This document shows positions 7,933 to 21,194 of a stretch of 64,000 nucleotides of DNA, piece by piece (the stretch's first letter is position 1; every line of letters begins with the position of its first letter). The notes below the pieces were generated by a model, which was given only the letters and a program-made list of their open reading frames with translations, was not told where the DNA came from and did no database searches. Origin of the DNA: Plantactinospora soyae (lineage in GTDB: Bacteria > Actinomycetota > Actinomycetes > Mycobacteriales > Micromonosporaceae). The stretch is from the NCBI RefSeq assembly GCF_014874095.1, contig NZ_JADBEB010000001.1, positions 7,502,001 through 7,566,000 on the forward strand, given 5' to 3'. A program made the translations under genes and the position numbers.

Positions 7933-8446
7933 GTAGGTCTTCCTCCCCGTTGCAGGCCAAAACATGGGGATACTACCGTCAGTGGGCGGAGAAGCAAGAA
8001 GGTATGGACGTCCTGGACTGTGCAATGAGCAAGACCGCGGCGCAGCAGCTGTTTATCAAGCCTGGCACGGCGGTCTGGGTCGCACCTGCAGCCGTGATGG
8101 TCCACACCAAGACCTTCTGCCATCGGCTGCATCGACTTACGCAGCCCGTCCAGAAGCAGACCACGCAGTTACGCCTCGCCTTCGTACGCTGGTCCGACCG
8201 GGCCGAGGGGCGGCGAATCCGTCGCCCACGCGCGGTCCCGCTTCGGCCGGGCGCTGCCGCAGCCGGTGAAGAACGGCGTCGGCGACGCCGCCCGGCGCGC
8301 CTGTACGACGAGCGGTCGCCGCTCGGATCCCTCCACAAGGGACAAAAGCAGGGCAGGCCCCGAAGTTTGGGAGAGCCGTCCCGCCGTGAGCGTGAAGGTC
8401 ATCCAGGGTCTGTCGGCCGTCACCCATGACGTGCAGAATCGGCCGC
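7933..8446. other. Spacer with a short gene fragment
   Basis: No complete gene is visible. The plus frame at 8025-8095 starts MSKTAAQQLFIKPGTAVWV, which resembles the N-terminus of small DUF3052-type actinobacterial proteins, then loses similarity. I read it as the 5' remnant of a lost gene, with low confidence. Confidence 0.35.
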
Positions 8447-9526
8447 ATGACGGTCACCGTAGGCGAGCCGCCCACCCACAACACGCCCGTCGACCTCGCC
8501 CTGGGGTTCCTGACGGGCGGGGTGATCGGGGCGTCGCTGACCGCTTTCATCAGTGGGTGCGTCGTCGAGCGGGCGCCGTTGATCATCATGGGGCTGACCC
8601 TGCCCGCGGTCTACGGGTTCCTCTTCTTCCTCTCCACGCTGCCGCGTCGTGCCCGGGAGGCGGCCGTCGTGCCGCGCACGGCGCTCGCGGTGATCGAGAG
8701 TCTGGAGGCCGTCGGGGGCGAGACCAGCGACGTGCCGGTGCGCTTCGAGCTGTCCGTCGCGCCGGACGACGCGCCCCCGTTCCGGGTCCAGATACGGCAG
8801 GACATCAACCTCGTCGAGCTTCCCGACTACCGGGCGCGCGGGGTCGTGGTGGTGGAGTATCCGCCGGACCGGCCGTGGAAGACGCGGATCGTGAAGCGGC
8901 CAACGCCGGAGTGGGAGGAGCGGGCGGCCGTGGCCCGGGTGGATTCGGTGCCCGGTCCGGCTATGAAGAGCGATTCCCCGGTGGGCTGCGCCAGCGGTTT
9001 CCTCACGCTGTTCGGCCTGCTGCTCGGCGCGGCCGCCGTGCTCCTGCTGTTCCGTGCCGACCTGTTCGACTCCTACGCAGGCGAGAGCGGCCCCTCCGGA
9101 AGACCCTCCGTCTCCTCCTCGTCGTCCACGACCGCCGTGACGTCGGCGTTGGGCACGGTCACCCTCGGTCCGCGCCAGTCGATGCTCGACGAGGGTGAAC
9201 TGCGCAAGGCCGTCGAGTCGTTGACACAGGGTACGAGCAAGCGCCTTGCTCTGACCGTCGTCGTGCAGGACCGCCTGCTGACGGTCGTCTTCGCCCCCAC
9301 CGGCGTGGAGACCGCTGGGTTCGACCCGCGTTCCCTGCCCTACGATCGCGTCCCCGGTCTGGTCGAGGAGGCCAGGACCGGCCTCGGCTCGCCGCGGAGC
9401 TGGCAGCTGACCGCCGACGGCGTCACCGGCTCGCTCACGCTCACGGTCGTGGTGACCGGCGACGGGGAGGCGGGAACGCTGGAGGCGGACGGGCAGGGCA
9501 AAGTGCTGCGGCGCAGCGGCGGTTGA
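8447..9526 (+). CDS. Membrane protein of unknown function
   Basis: The 359-residue product has two N-terminal transmembrane helices (LALGFLTGGVIGASLTAFI and IIMGLTLPAVYGFLFFL). A cytoplasmic-type middle domain of about 120 residues follows, then a third helix (GFLTLFGLLLGAAAVLLLF) and an extracytoplasmic Ser/Thr-rich segment with a small C-terminal domain. I recognise no catalytic motif. The ATG at 8447 is the likelier start; ATG 8426 is in frame but neither has a strong ribosome site. The next gene, another membrane protein, follows 24 nt downstream, suggesting an operon. Confidence 0.75.
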   Translation: MTVTVGEPPTHNTPVDLALGFLTGGVIGASLTAFISGCVVERAPLIIMGLTLPAVYGFLFFLSTLPRRAREAAVVPRTALAVIESLEAVGGETSDVPVRFELSVAPDDAPPFRVQIRQDINLVELPDYRARGVVVVEYPPDRPWKTRIVKRPTPEWEERAAVARVDSVPGPAMKSDSPVGCASGFLTLFGLLLGAAAVLLLFRADLFDSYAGESGPSGRPSVSSSSSTTAVTSALGTVTLGPRQSMLDEGELRKAVESLTQGTSKRLALTVVVQDRLLTVVFAPTGVETAGFDPRSLPYDRVPGLVEEARTGLGSPRSWQLTADGVTGSLTLTVVVTGDGEAGTLEADGQGKVLRRSGG

Positions 9527-9550
9527 CCGTACCCGGGGAGAGGAGTGCGC

Positions 9551-10414
9551 ATGGGGTGGGACGAGTTTCTGGTGCTGTGGTGTGCGGTGTGGGGTGCGGT
9601 GGCGCTGGTCGGGTACGGCATGTCGCTGGCCGGGGTGACCAAGGCGCAGCGGACGGTGCGGCTCACGGGACGGATCAAGCGGGTGCGGGAGCCCCGGCAC
9701 GGCGGGTCCCGCACAGGCGGGATATCGGTGGTCGTCTCCTACCGCGACCCGGCCTCCGGCCAGGAGGTCACCGTGACGAACGACGGTGAGCGCGGCGAGA
9801 TAATCACCGCGGCGTGGGAGGGCCGGGAGATCGGGGTCAGCCACCCGCGGGGCAGACCGCACGCCTACCGGTTCTCCAACACTCCCGACGAGCCCGGCCG
9901 CGGGCTGTTCTGGCCCGGTTTCGCACTCTTCCTGGTCTACGTCGGGCTGGTGGTTCTCGCCGCGGTCGACCGGGGGTGGCCGTGGGCGCTGATCGGCTTC
10001 GGCGGGCCCTGGGCGATCGTCGCCGCCGCCCACCTGCCCCGGACGGTACGCGCCAAGAACGACCGCCTCGCCAGGCTGGCCGCGATGGACACTGTGCAGG
10101 GGCAGGTCGTCGCGGTCCTGAAGGACGTCAGCGTCGACCAGGACGATGGCCACACCCGGACCACCATTACCCCTGTCGTGTCGTTCACCACCCGCGAGGG
10201 CACAGCTGTCACGGCCCACTGCACGTCGCATCTCGCGGACCCCGCCGACGCCTACGGTCGTCACGTCACGGTCCACCACACGCCCGCTGATCCGGCCGAC
10301 CTCACATTGGACCGCGCGGCCGAGCACCGCTCGGAGGGGCACGACGTGACGGTCAACGTCCTGGTGATCGTCGTGCTCGCGGCGACGGCCGTAGCGGGGG
10401 TGGCGTTCCTCTGA
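9551..10414 (+). CDS. DUF3592-like membrane protein
   Basis: This 287-residue protein starts at ATG 9551, after GGGAGAGGAG. One N-terminal helix is followed by a DUF3592-like beta domain (TGRIKRVREP, VVVSYRDPASGQEVTV). Two central helices (FWPGFALFLVYVGLVVLAAV and ALIGFGGPWAIVAAA), a second similar beta domain (GQVVAVLKDV, TPVVSFTTREG, VTVHHTPADP) and a C-terminal helix follow. The duplicated arrangement suggests an internal repeat. Function is unknown; it probably works with the preceding membrane protein. Confidence 0.75.
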   Translation: MGWDEFLVLWCAVWGAVALVGYGMSLAGVTKAQRTVRLTGRIKRVREPRHGGSRTGGISVVVSYRDPASGQEVTVTNDGERGEIITAAWEGREIGVSHPRGRPHAYRFSNTPDEPGRGLFWPGFALFLVYVGLVVLAAVDRGWPWALIGFGGPWAIVAAAHLPRTVRAKNDRLARLAAMDTVQGQVVAVLKDVSVDQDDGHTRTTITPVVSFTTREGTAVTAHCTSHLADPADAYGRHVTVHHTPADPADLTLDRAAEHRSEGHDVTVNVLVIVVLAATAVAGVAFL

Positions 10415-10490
10415 GGACCGAAAAGGTGCTGGCGAGGCCCAAGAGGAGGGCGCCGAGACGCCCGACAACCTGACCGACGTACGAACTGTT

Positions 10491-11060
10491 TCACCACTCG
10501 AAGGTCTTCCACTCTCGTTCAGGAATGCGGCCTTCGCTGGTGTCGTAGCAGCGGTCGGCCCATGCCGCTGCGACTATCACCGGGCGGCTCAGTACAACAT
10601 CGCCTGCTCGCTGTGCCCGCAGCACCAACCCGAGTGGTGGCGAGCACAGATCGGCGCTCTGCGAGTACCAAGGTTCTCTGCTCTGGGCCGCGAGGTAGTC
10701 CCTGAACTCATCCTCCAGGCGTGAGGGCGTCTGCCCCACCAACCGCATCCCGTCCAGGGTCACCTGCGGGCCGCGTAGGGCGTTGACCGCAATGCCCGCC
10801 AGGCCGATCGAGTCGTCGTAATAGGTGGTGACCGCCGGCCCGGTGAACCTCGCGTCCATGCCTCGGTCAAGCCAGAATTCCGCCCACCCGTCGTTGCTTG
10901 AGGTGCCCTGGGAGACAGCGACGCTCATCGTGCCACGCACCGCTGCCGTGACCTGATCGTGCGTCATGCCGAATTCCAGTGGACCGACGCGCTGGAGAGG
11001 CGTGAACGCCCACGAGAGCCGCTGCGCCTCGACCACGACGTTCCAAACGTCAGTCGTCAT
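10491..11060 (-). CDS. Hypothetical protein (189 aa)
   Basis: The gene starts at ATG 11060 with a good GGAGGGG site upstream and reads MTTDVWNVVVEAQRLSWAF. It is a soluble protein with a mixed alpha/beta pattern and a conserved-looking stretch VGPLEFGMTHDQV. That stretch resembles the N-terminal strand of domains found in toxin-immunity or small ligand-binding proteins, but I cannot name a family. It is monocistronic, with the convergent plus-strand DUF3592-like gene 76 nt away. Confidence 0.7.
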   Translation of the reverse strand: MTTDVWNVVVEAQRLSWAFTPLQRVGPLEFGMTHDQVTAAVRGTMSVAVSQGTSSNDGWAEFWLDRGMDARFTGPAVTTYYDDSIGLAGIAVNALRGPQVTLDGMRLVGQTPSRLEDEFRDYLAAQSREPWYSQSADLCSPPLGLVLRAQRAGDVVLSRPVIVAAAWADRCYDTSEGRIPEREWKTFEW

Positions 11061-11270
11061 GTTCCCCTCCGGGTGGAAGTGCCCTACCCCGCAGCCTGTG
11101 ACGCGAAGATGGTAAAGGACAAATATCAGCTTCCTGGGCTACCCCGAGAGGTCTGAATCTGGCAGCCCGGTCAGTACTCCGGAACTGGCCGGGTTGAGGG
11201 TGTCGACCGTGCTCACTGACCAAGCGCTAACGCCCGGAGGCGCTCCAGTTGGCGTCGGGCTGTTGGATCG

Positions 11271-11324
11271 GGCCCGCTACCGGCTCGGGGCCCATGAAGG
11301 ACAGGCACGAGCCGGTAGCGGGCC
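11271..11324. terminator. 17-bp perfect stem terminator
   Basis: GGCCCGCTACCGGCTCG (11271-11287) pairs fully with 11308-11324 across a 20-nt loop. It lies just past the stop of the serine hydrolase at 11331, so it probably ends that minus-strand transcript. No U-run follows, as usual in high-GC actinomycetes. Confidence 0.7.
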
Positions 11325-11330
11325 GCATGC

Positions 11331-12494
11331 CTACGCAGGGACGGAAGTGCCGAACTCCGCTTCGATGACCTTGAAGAGGAGGTCCCAGGTCTTCCATTCG
11401 GTGTTGGTGTGGAAGGCGATGGTGTGCTTGCCGTCGGAGGTGCCCACCGCGCAGAGGAAGGATCCCCAGAGGCTGCCACCCACGCCGCGCAGCGTCCGGC
11501 CGCCCGTGGCCTCCTTGTCGAACTCGAACAGGCCGAGGCCGTATCGAGCGTGCGGCATCCAGTAACTCCCCTCGGTGGAGACCGTGGTCCACATCTCGCG
11601 GTACTGGGCCGGCGGCAGCAGGCTGCCGCTCGCCATCGCGTTGATGAACCGGATCATGTCGCCGGTGGTGGAAACGACGTTACCGGCTGACCAGCCCGAT
11701 GAGGTGTTGAACTCGGTGACGTCGAGGGGCTCGAGACCGGGTCCCTCGATCATCGATTCCCAGTTCTCCGGGGTGACCGTCGCCGGGTCGGCGCCGTCCT
11801 TGTAGAACAGGTTGGAGTACGCGCGCGGGTGCGGATGGGGGTATCCGGTGTCCTGCATGGGGCGGACGTAGGTGTTGGTCAGTCCGAGTGGCTGGATGAC
11901 CCTGCGGTCGACCTCCTCGGCATAGCTGTTGCCGGTGACCTTCTCGATGATCGCCCCGGCGAGGTAGAAGCCGCCGTTGGCGTACTCGAAGCGTTCGCCG
12001 GGCTCGCCGACCGGCGGCTGGGAGACCGCCAGCCTGAGCAGATCTTCGGTGGTGAATTCGTCGAAGCGATGCGTGACGAACCCGGAGCGGGTGGCGTAGC
12101 GGTGGCTCAGCTCCGGTGCCAGGCCGGTGGAGAACAGGCCACTGGTGTTGTTGAGCAGGTGCCTGATGGTGATCTTGTTGCCGTCGTAGCCGTTGACGTT
12201 CAGCACGCCCGGTAGCCACTTCTCCACCGTGTCGTCGAGGCTGAGCCTGCCCTCGGCCTCGAGGCTCAGCATCGCGGCGGCGGTGAAGGCCTTGCCGCTG
12301 CTGCCGGTGTGCAGGTGCTCCCCCGGCTGACGCCGGGTACCGGTCTGGATGTTGGCTACTCCGGCGGTTGCGAACCAGTTTCCGTCCGCATCCCGGACCT
12401 CGGCCACGATGCCGGGTACGCCCACCTCGGCCACGGCCCAGTCGAGCACCCGCTGCAGCTTCTCGCGCCCCGCGTTGCCTTCATTGCCTGTCAT
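11331..12494 (-). CDS. Class C beta-lactamase-like serine hydrolase / D-Ala-D-Ala carboxypeptidase family
   Basis: This 387-residue protein has the serine beta-lactamase-like signatures. The SxxK motif is in HTGSSGKAFTA (near residue 65) and the YxN motif in FEYANGGFYLAG. A C-terminal glycine-rich segment (LRGVGGSLWGS) stands in place of KTG. There is no signal peptide, so it is probably cytosolic and may be an esterase or peptidase rather than a wall enzyme. I start at ATG 12494, since AAAGG sits 7 nt upstream; ATG 12500 is an alternative. It is divergent from the SARP regulator at 12698, sharing a 203-nt intergenic region, so it is a likely regulatory target. Confidence 0.85.
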   Translation of the reverse strand: MTGNEGNAGREKLQRVLDWAVAEVGVPGIVAEVRDADGNWFATAGVANIQTGTRRQPGEHLHTGSSGKAFTAAAMLSLEAEGRLSLDDTVEKWLPGVLNVNGYDGNKITIRHLLNNTSGLFSTGLAPELSHRYATRSGFVTHRFDEFTTEDLLRLAVSQPPVGEPGERFEYANGGFYLAGAIIEKVTGNSYAEEVDRRVIQPLGLTNTYVRPMQDTGYPHPHPRAYSNLFYKDGADPATVTPENWESMIEGPGLEPLDVTEFNTSSGWSAGNVVSTTGDMIRFINAMASGSLLPPAQYREMWTTVSTEGSYWMPHARYGLGLFEFDKEATGGRTLRGVGGSLWGSFLCAVGTSDGKHTIAFHTNTEWKTWDLLFKVIEAEFGTSVPA

Positions 12495-12589
12495 GTTCAT
12501 GCCTTTCGGAGGAAACCGGTCGCGTGTCCGTTGACGAACGGTCACGCGTTTCCGTACGTCCACAACGATGTCCACGGGCGCTGACAGGC

Positions 12590-12607
12590 CTCTTATAACG
12601 CTCTTAC
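12590..12607. promoter_or_regulatory. Direct heptamer repeat, candidate SARP binding site
   Basis: CTCTTAT and CTCTTAC are separated by four bases (AACG), an 11-bp period. SARP regulators bind heptameric direct repeats with exactly this spacing. The site lies between the serine hydrolase and the SARP gene. A TATAAC box overlaps it. The link to the neighbouring SARP is inferred. Confidence 0.4.
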
Positions 12608-12697
12608 AGATGGCACGGCGCCACCATCGGGGCCTGTCACGTGCGCCGCACAGTGGCCCGTGCCCCATCGACACCCGGCCCTCATAGCCTGGTGAGT

Positions 12698-15600
12698 ATG
12701 CGGATTGAAATGCTGGGGCCGGTCCGGGTCTATGCCGACGACGGCGCGCCGATCGACGTCGGCGGCGCCAGGGTTCGCGCGCTGCTGGCCCGGCTGGCAC
12801 TGGCCACGGGGGAGGTGGTATCGCTCGAATCGCTCGTCGACGGTCTGTGGGGGGAGCACCCGCCCGGGGGAACCATCAACGCGTTGCATGCGCTGGTACA
12901 TCGACTGCGCCGGGCTCTGGGCGGGGCCGGGGTCGTGGAGACGGCGGCCGGCGGGTACCGCCTGCACATCCGCGCCGAGGACGTCGACGCCTACCGGTTC
13001 GAGGAGCTGGCGAAGCGGGGCGACCGCGAACTCGCCGCAGGCGCCACGCAGCGGGCGGCCTCGCTGCTGGGCGAGGCACTGGCGCTGTGGCGGGGAGAAG
13101 CGCTGGCCGACGTACTCGATGTCCCCTTCGCCGGTACGGCTGGCGCGCGCCTGGCGGAGCTGCGCGTCGCGGCCGCCGAAGACCGGTTCGAGGCGGAGCT
13201 GCAACTGGGCCGCCACGACGAGATCCTGGCCGATATGGCGGCGCTGGCCGCTGGCCACCCGTTACGCGAACGGCTGGCCGGAATACGGATGCGAGCCCTG
13301 TCCGCGGCCGGCCGCCAGTCCGACGCGCTGGTCCTGTTCGAGGAGGTCCGCGGCACGCTCGCCGAGGAGCTGGGCATCGATCCCTGCGCGGAACTGCGGA
13401 AGACGCACCTCGCTGTGCTGCGGGGGAACCTCGACATCCCCGAGCCCCGGCAGGCATCGCCGGAAGCGGCGCCCGGACGTCTGCCGGCCCAGCTGACCAA
13501 CTTCGTCGGTCGGGCGGACGAGCTGAGGTTACTGGCTGGGTTGCTGGAGACCTCTCGGCTGGTCACCGTCGTGGGGCCCGGGGGTGTGGGGAAGACCCGG
13601 CTGGCCGTGAAGGCGGTGAGCCGGCACCGCGCCCATCGCCGCGGCCGGGTCTGGCTCGTTCCCCTGGCCGGGGTGAGCACACCGGACGGGCTGCCCGAGG
13701 CGGTTCTGGGCACGCTCAACACCGCCGACGGCCGGCCTTCCAGTACACCCCTGGATCGAGTGGTCAACCTGCTCGCCGGCGGCGAAGGCGTACTGGTGCT
13801 GGACAACTGCGAACAGATCTCCGGACCGGCGGCGGAGTTCGCCCTGCACCTGCTCGAGCGCCGGCCGGACCTGACCATCCTGGCCACGAGCCGGGAGCCG
13901 CTTGAGGTCATGGGTGAGGCGCTGTGCCGGCTGGGTCCGCTCGACCTCCCCCCGGCACACGCGGATCCCGTCCGCGCCTCCGGATCGGCCGCGGTACGGC
14001 TGTTCCTCGATCGGGCGGCAGCCGTACGGCCCGACTTCGTACTGGACGCGACGACGACAGCCTCAGTCGTGGACATCGTGCGTCGGCTCGACGGGCTGCC
14101 GCTCGCCCTGGAACTGGCCGCGGCGCGGCTGCGGACCATGAGCGCCGACCAGGTCGCCCGGCGGTTGGATGACCGCTTCCGGCTGCTCAGCACCGGTAAC
14201 CGGGCCGCCCAGCCCCGGCAGCAGACGCTGCATGCGGTCATCGAGTGGAGCTGGGATCTCCTCACCGAGCAAGAACGGACGCTGGCCCGCCGGATGTCGA
14301 TATTCCCCGCGAGAACGGGTATCGCCGCGGTCGAGGCCGTCTGCTCGGATGAGACGCTCCCTGCGGGAGAGGTCCTGTACGTGCTCGAGTCCCTTGTCGA
14401 CAAGTCCATGGTGGAGCCGGTCGGCGACGGGTACCGGATGCTGGAAACCATCCGAACCCACACGGCGGACAAACTCCAACTCGCGGGGGAAGACAGAACC
14501 GTTCTGCACAGACTCATCCGGCACTTCGCCGACCTGACCGAGGAACACGAGCCGCTGCTGCGCTCGGACAAGCAGGTGGAGTCGCTGCGGCTGTTCGAGG
14601 CCGAGTACGACAACCTGATGTTCGCCCTGCAAAAGGCCATCGACGGCGGCGACGCCGAGGCGGCGGCCCGGATCCTCGGCCCGCTGTACTGGTACTGGGT
14701 CATGCTCCGCTACGACAGTCGGGCCGACGCCTACCTGGCCAGAGTCCTCGAGCTCGGCGATGCGCTACCCGCGGACGCCCGGGCCGCGTTCACCGCGATC
14801 CACCTGGTGGCCGGTGAGAGAGGGCCGATCACAGATTCCGAGCGGCTGCGCGCGCTCATCGACGACTGCGCGCGCACGGGCGCACGGCGGCGGTATCCGA
14901 TGCTGCTGACGATGCCACTGTTGATGGCGGCGATACTCGGGCTCGATGAGCTGGTCGATCGAGAGATCGCCCAGGTGCGGAGCGGCTCGGACCGCTGGGC
15001 GATCGCCTGCACCTTCGTGGTCGAAGCCATGCGATATCGCGAACGGGTCGACCAGGAGGGCTACGCGAGCGCGATGGCAGCGGCGTTGCACACGTTCGAG
15101 CAGGTGGGCGACCGATGGTGGACAGCGAAGATGCTGATCGGCATGGCGCAGATCCACGGCATCGGCGGTGACCACGACGAGGCGATCGCCGCCTACGAGC
15201 GCAGCGTCGCGATCGCCACCGACCTCGGCTCGCAGGACGAGGTCTCCACCCGGCTCGGCCTCGCCACCGAACGCATGCGCGGCGGCGACCTGACCGGCGC
15301 CCGGCACGACATCGACACCGCCGAACGAGCGGCCTGGGACCGCGGTCACCCCATGCTGGAGATCGAGGTCGTCGGCAACCTGGCCGAGCTGTACCGCCGC
15401 TCCGGCGACGTCGAACGGGCCGATCAAGAACTCGACCGGATGGAGACGCTCGCCCGTGAGCTGCTCGTTCCGGCCGAGACGATGCAGAACGCGCTGGTCC
15501 CCGCCAGGATGGCGAACCTCCTCACCGCCGGGGACGCCGCACGCGCACGCGAGCTGCTGCTCCGCACCGTCCAAGCGGCGCAGGCGCGCATGGACACCTC

Positions 15601-15844
15601 ATCGGCCGCCCATCTCCTGGCCTGGCTGCTCCTGCTGGAAGGCGATCCGGCCGGCGCGGCCGGCGCGCTCGGCCTGAGCCAGGCCATCCGGGGCACCTTC
15701 GACCACGGCGACGTCGAACTACGCTCGCTCGTGGAGGCTCTCGTGGACCGGCTCGGCCGTACCGATTACGACAGGGCCTACCGCCGAGGCGCCGACATGA
15801 CACGGCAAGAGGCCATCGACCGGCTGACGAATCCGCGCCTATGA
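12698..15844 (+). CDS. SARP/AfsR-type regulator: winged helix, BTAD, NB-ARC ATPase and C-terminal helical repeats
   Basis: The 1048-residue protein starts at ATG 12698. Residues 1-95 form an OmpR-like winged helix (MRIEMLGPVRVYADD), and 97-240 the BTAD helical repeats ending ELGIDPCAELRKTHLAVLRG. An NB-ARC-type ATPase has Walker A GPGGVGKT at 293-300 and Walker B VLVLDN at 365-370, followed by ILATSREPL. The C-terminal 450 residues are TPR-like helical repeats. Large SARPs of this kind activate secondary-metabolism or local operons in response to a ligand or kinase signal. The adjacent divergent hydrolase is the nearest candidate target. No N-terminal lesion or frameshift is seen. Confidence 0.9.
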   Translation: MRIEMLGPVRVYADDGAPIDVGGARVRALLARLALATGEVVSLESLVDGLWGEHPPGGTINALHALVHRLRRALGGAGVVETAAGGYRLHIRAEDVDAYRFEELAKRGDRELAAGATQRAASLLGEALALWRGEALADVLDVPFAGTAGARLAELRVAAAEDRFEAELQLGRHDEILADMAALAAGHPLRERLAGIRMRALSAAGRQSDALVLFEEVRGTLAEELGIDPCAELRKTHLAVLRGNLDIPEPRQASPEAAPGRLPAQLTNFVGRADELRLLAGLLETSRLVTVVGPGGVGKTRLAVKAVSRHRAHRRGRVWLVPLAGVSTPDGLPEAVLGTLNTADGRPSSTPLDRVVNLLAGGEGVLVLDNCEQISGPAAEFALHLLERRPDLTILATSREPLEVMGEALCRLGPLDLPPAHADPVRASGSAAVRLFLDRAAAVRPDFVLDATTTASVVDIVRRLDGLPLALELAAARLRTMSADQVARRLDDRFRLLSTGNRAAQPRQQTLHAVIEWSWDLLTEQERTLARRMSIFPARTGIAAVEAVCSDETLPAGEVLYVLESLVDKSMVEPVGDGYRMLETIRTHTADKLQLAGEDRTVLHRLIRHFADLTEEHEPLLRSDKQVESLRLFEAEYDNLMFALQKAIDGGDAEAAARILGPLYWYWVMLRYDSRADAYLARVLELGDALPADARAAFTAIHLVAGERGPITDSERLRALIDDCARTGARRRYPMLLTMPLLMAAILGLDELVDREIAQVRSGSDRWAIACTFVVEAMRYRERVDQEGYASAMAAALHTFEQVGDRWWTAKMLIGMAQIHGIGGDHDEAIAAYERSVAIATDLGSQDEVSTRLGLATERMRGGDLTGARHDIDTAERAAWDRGHPMLEIEVVGNLAELYRRSGDVERADQELDRMETLARELLVPAETMQNALVPARMANLLTAGDAARARELLLRTVQAAQARMDTSSAAHLLAWLLLLEGDPAGAAGALGLSQAIRGTFDHGDVELRSLVEALVDRLGRTDYDRAYRRGADMTRQEAIDRLTNPRL

Positions 15845-16001
15845 GGCCAAAATTAGGATCACTAACAGTGGTGCCAGCACATTTGTCGTGACGGTGCAGA
15901 AGACCGGCATCCCCAGAACGATCGCCGAGGTCTACGAGGTCAGACGGTAAAGGTTGGCAAGGCCGAGGTTCGGGCCCGTCAGCGCGGCCGACGGAGTTTG
16001 T

Positions 16002-20251
<4,250 letters not shown>

Positions 20252-20303
20252 CCGACCTCCCTCGCCGCCAACACGCCGTGGCGGCCGATCTCGTACGGCT
20301 GGG

Positions 20304-21194
20304 TCATCGGTCAACTGGCCGCTGATCCTCCCATCGATCGGTGTAGTGGTCGTAGCTGGCGGCCACGTCGGCGGGGGTGAGGGCGGTGCCGGGGTCGACC
20401 TCCGCTGGCCGGTGCCGGCGCTGCGGGTCGGGTGAGGCCGCGGCCAGCAACCGGGTGTAGGGGTGCCGGGGACGCAGGATCACCTCGTCGGCGGGACCGC
20501 GTTCCACCACCCGTCCCCGGTACAGCACCAGGACGTCGTCGGAGAAGTGCCGGGCGGTGGCCAGGTCATGGGTGATGTACAGGACCGCGAGACCCTCCTC
20601 GCGCTGCAGGCGGGCCAGCAGCCTGAGGATCTCCAACCGGATGGAGACGTCGAGCATCGACACGGGCTCGTCGGCGACGATGACCTTCGCGCCGGGGGCG
20701 AGCGCCCGGGCGATGGCGACCCGCTGGCGCTGCCCGCCGGAGAGCTCGTGTGGGCGTCGGTGCACCACCTCGTGAGCGGGCAGGGTCACCCGGTCGAGCA
20801 GTTCCAGCACCTGCCGCCAGGTCTCCGCCCGGCCCCGGGCTCGGCGGTGCAGCCGCAGTGGCCGGGCGAGATGATGCTCCACTGTGTGGTAGGGGTTCAG
20901 CGAGGCGAACGGGTCCTGGAACACCATCTGGACGTGGTCGCGGTGGGCGGCGGCCGATATCGGTGTGCCCTGCGGGCCGTGGAGCAGGACCTGGCCCGCC
21001 GTCGGCTTCTCCAGCCGGGCGATGATGCGGGCGATGGTGCTCTTGCCGGAGCCCGACTCGCCGACCAGCCCGAGAGTGCGACCGGGCGCGATGGTGAACG
21101 AGACGTGGTCGACCGCCCGTAGCCGGGATCGGCGCAGCCCGTCGCGAACGGAAAAGTCCTTGACCAGGTCCCGCACCCGCAACGTGGTGCTCAC
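20304..21194 (-). CDS. Oligosaccharide/oligopeptide ABC transporter ATPase (OppF/DppF-like)
   Basis: This 296-residue ATPase has Walker A GESGSGKST, Q-loop VFQDPFASLNP, signature LSGGQRQRV, Walker B VIVADEPVSMLD and the OppF-type C-terminal region (RHPYTRLLAA). It pairs with the ATPase half of the neighbouring fused protein. Its GTG at 21194 overlaps the upstream stop by 4 nt. Opp-type systems carry peptides or oligosaccharides; the beta-galactosidase downstream favours a sugar. Confidence 0.9.
   Translation of the reverse strand: MSTTLRVRDLVKDFSVRDGLRRSRLRAVDHVSFTIAPGRTLGLVGESGSGKSTIARIIARLEKPTAGQVLLHGPQGTPISAAAHRDHVQMVFQDPFASLNPYHTVEHHLARPLRLHRRARGRAETWRQVLELLDRVTLPAHEVVHRRPHELSGGQRQRVAIARALAPGAKVIVADEPVSMLDVSIRLEILRLLARLQREEGLAVLYITHDLATARHFSDDVLVLYRGRVVERGPADEVILRPRHPYTRLLAAASPDPQRRHRPAEVDPGTALTPADVAASYDHYTDRWEDQRPVDR

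Noticed and set aside
8420-10468. A 682-codon open frame on the minus strand
   Set aside because: It lies opposite two membrane protein genes with clear hydrophobic spans and a good ribosome site. Its product is rich in Arg, Pro, Gly and Asp without domains, typical of an antisense frame in high-GC DNA.
12991-14703. A 570-codon minus-strand open frame
   Set aside because: It is antisense to the SARP regulator and has a serine/arginine-rich composition without any motif.
15860-15950. Possible C-terminal gene fragment (TVQKTGIPRTIAEVYEVRR, then stop) after the SARP gene
   Set aside because: About 35 residues only, no recognisable family and no start; too little to call.
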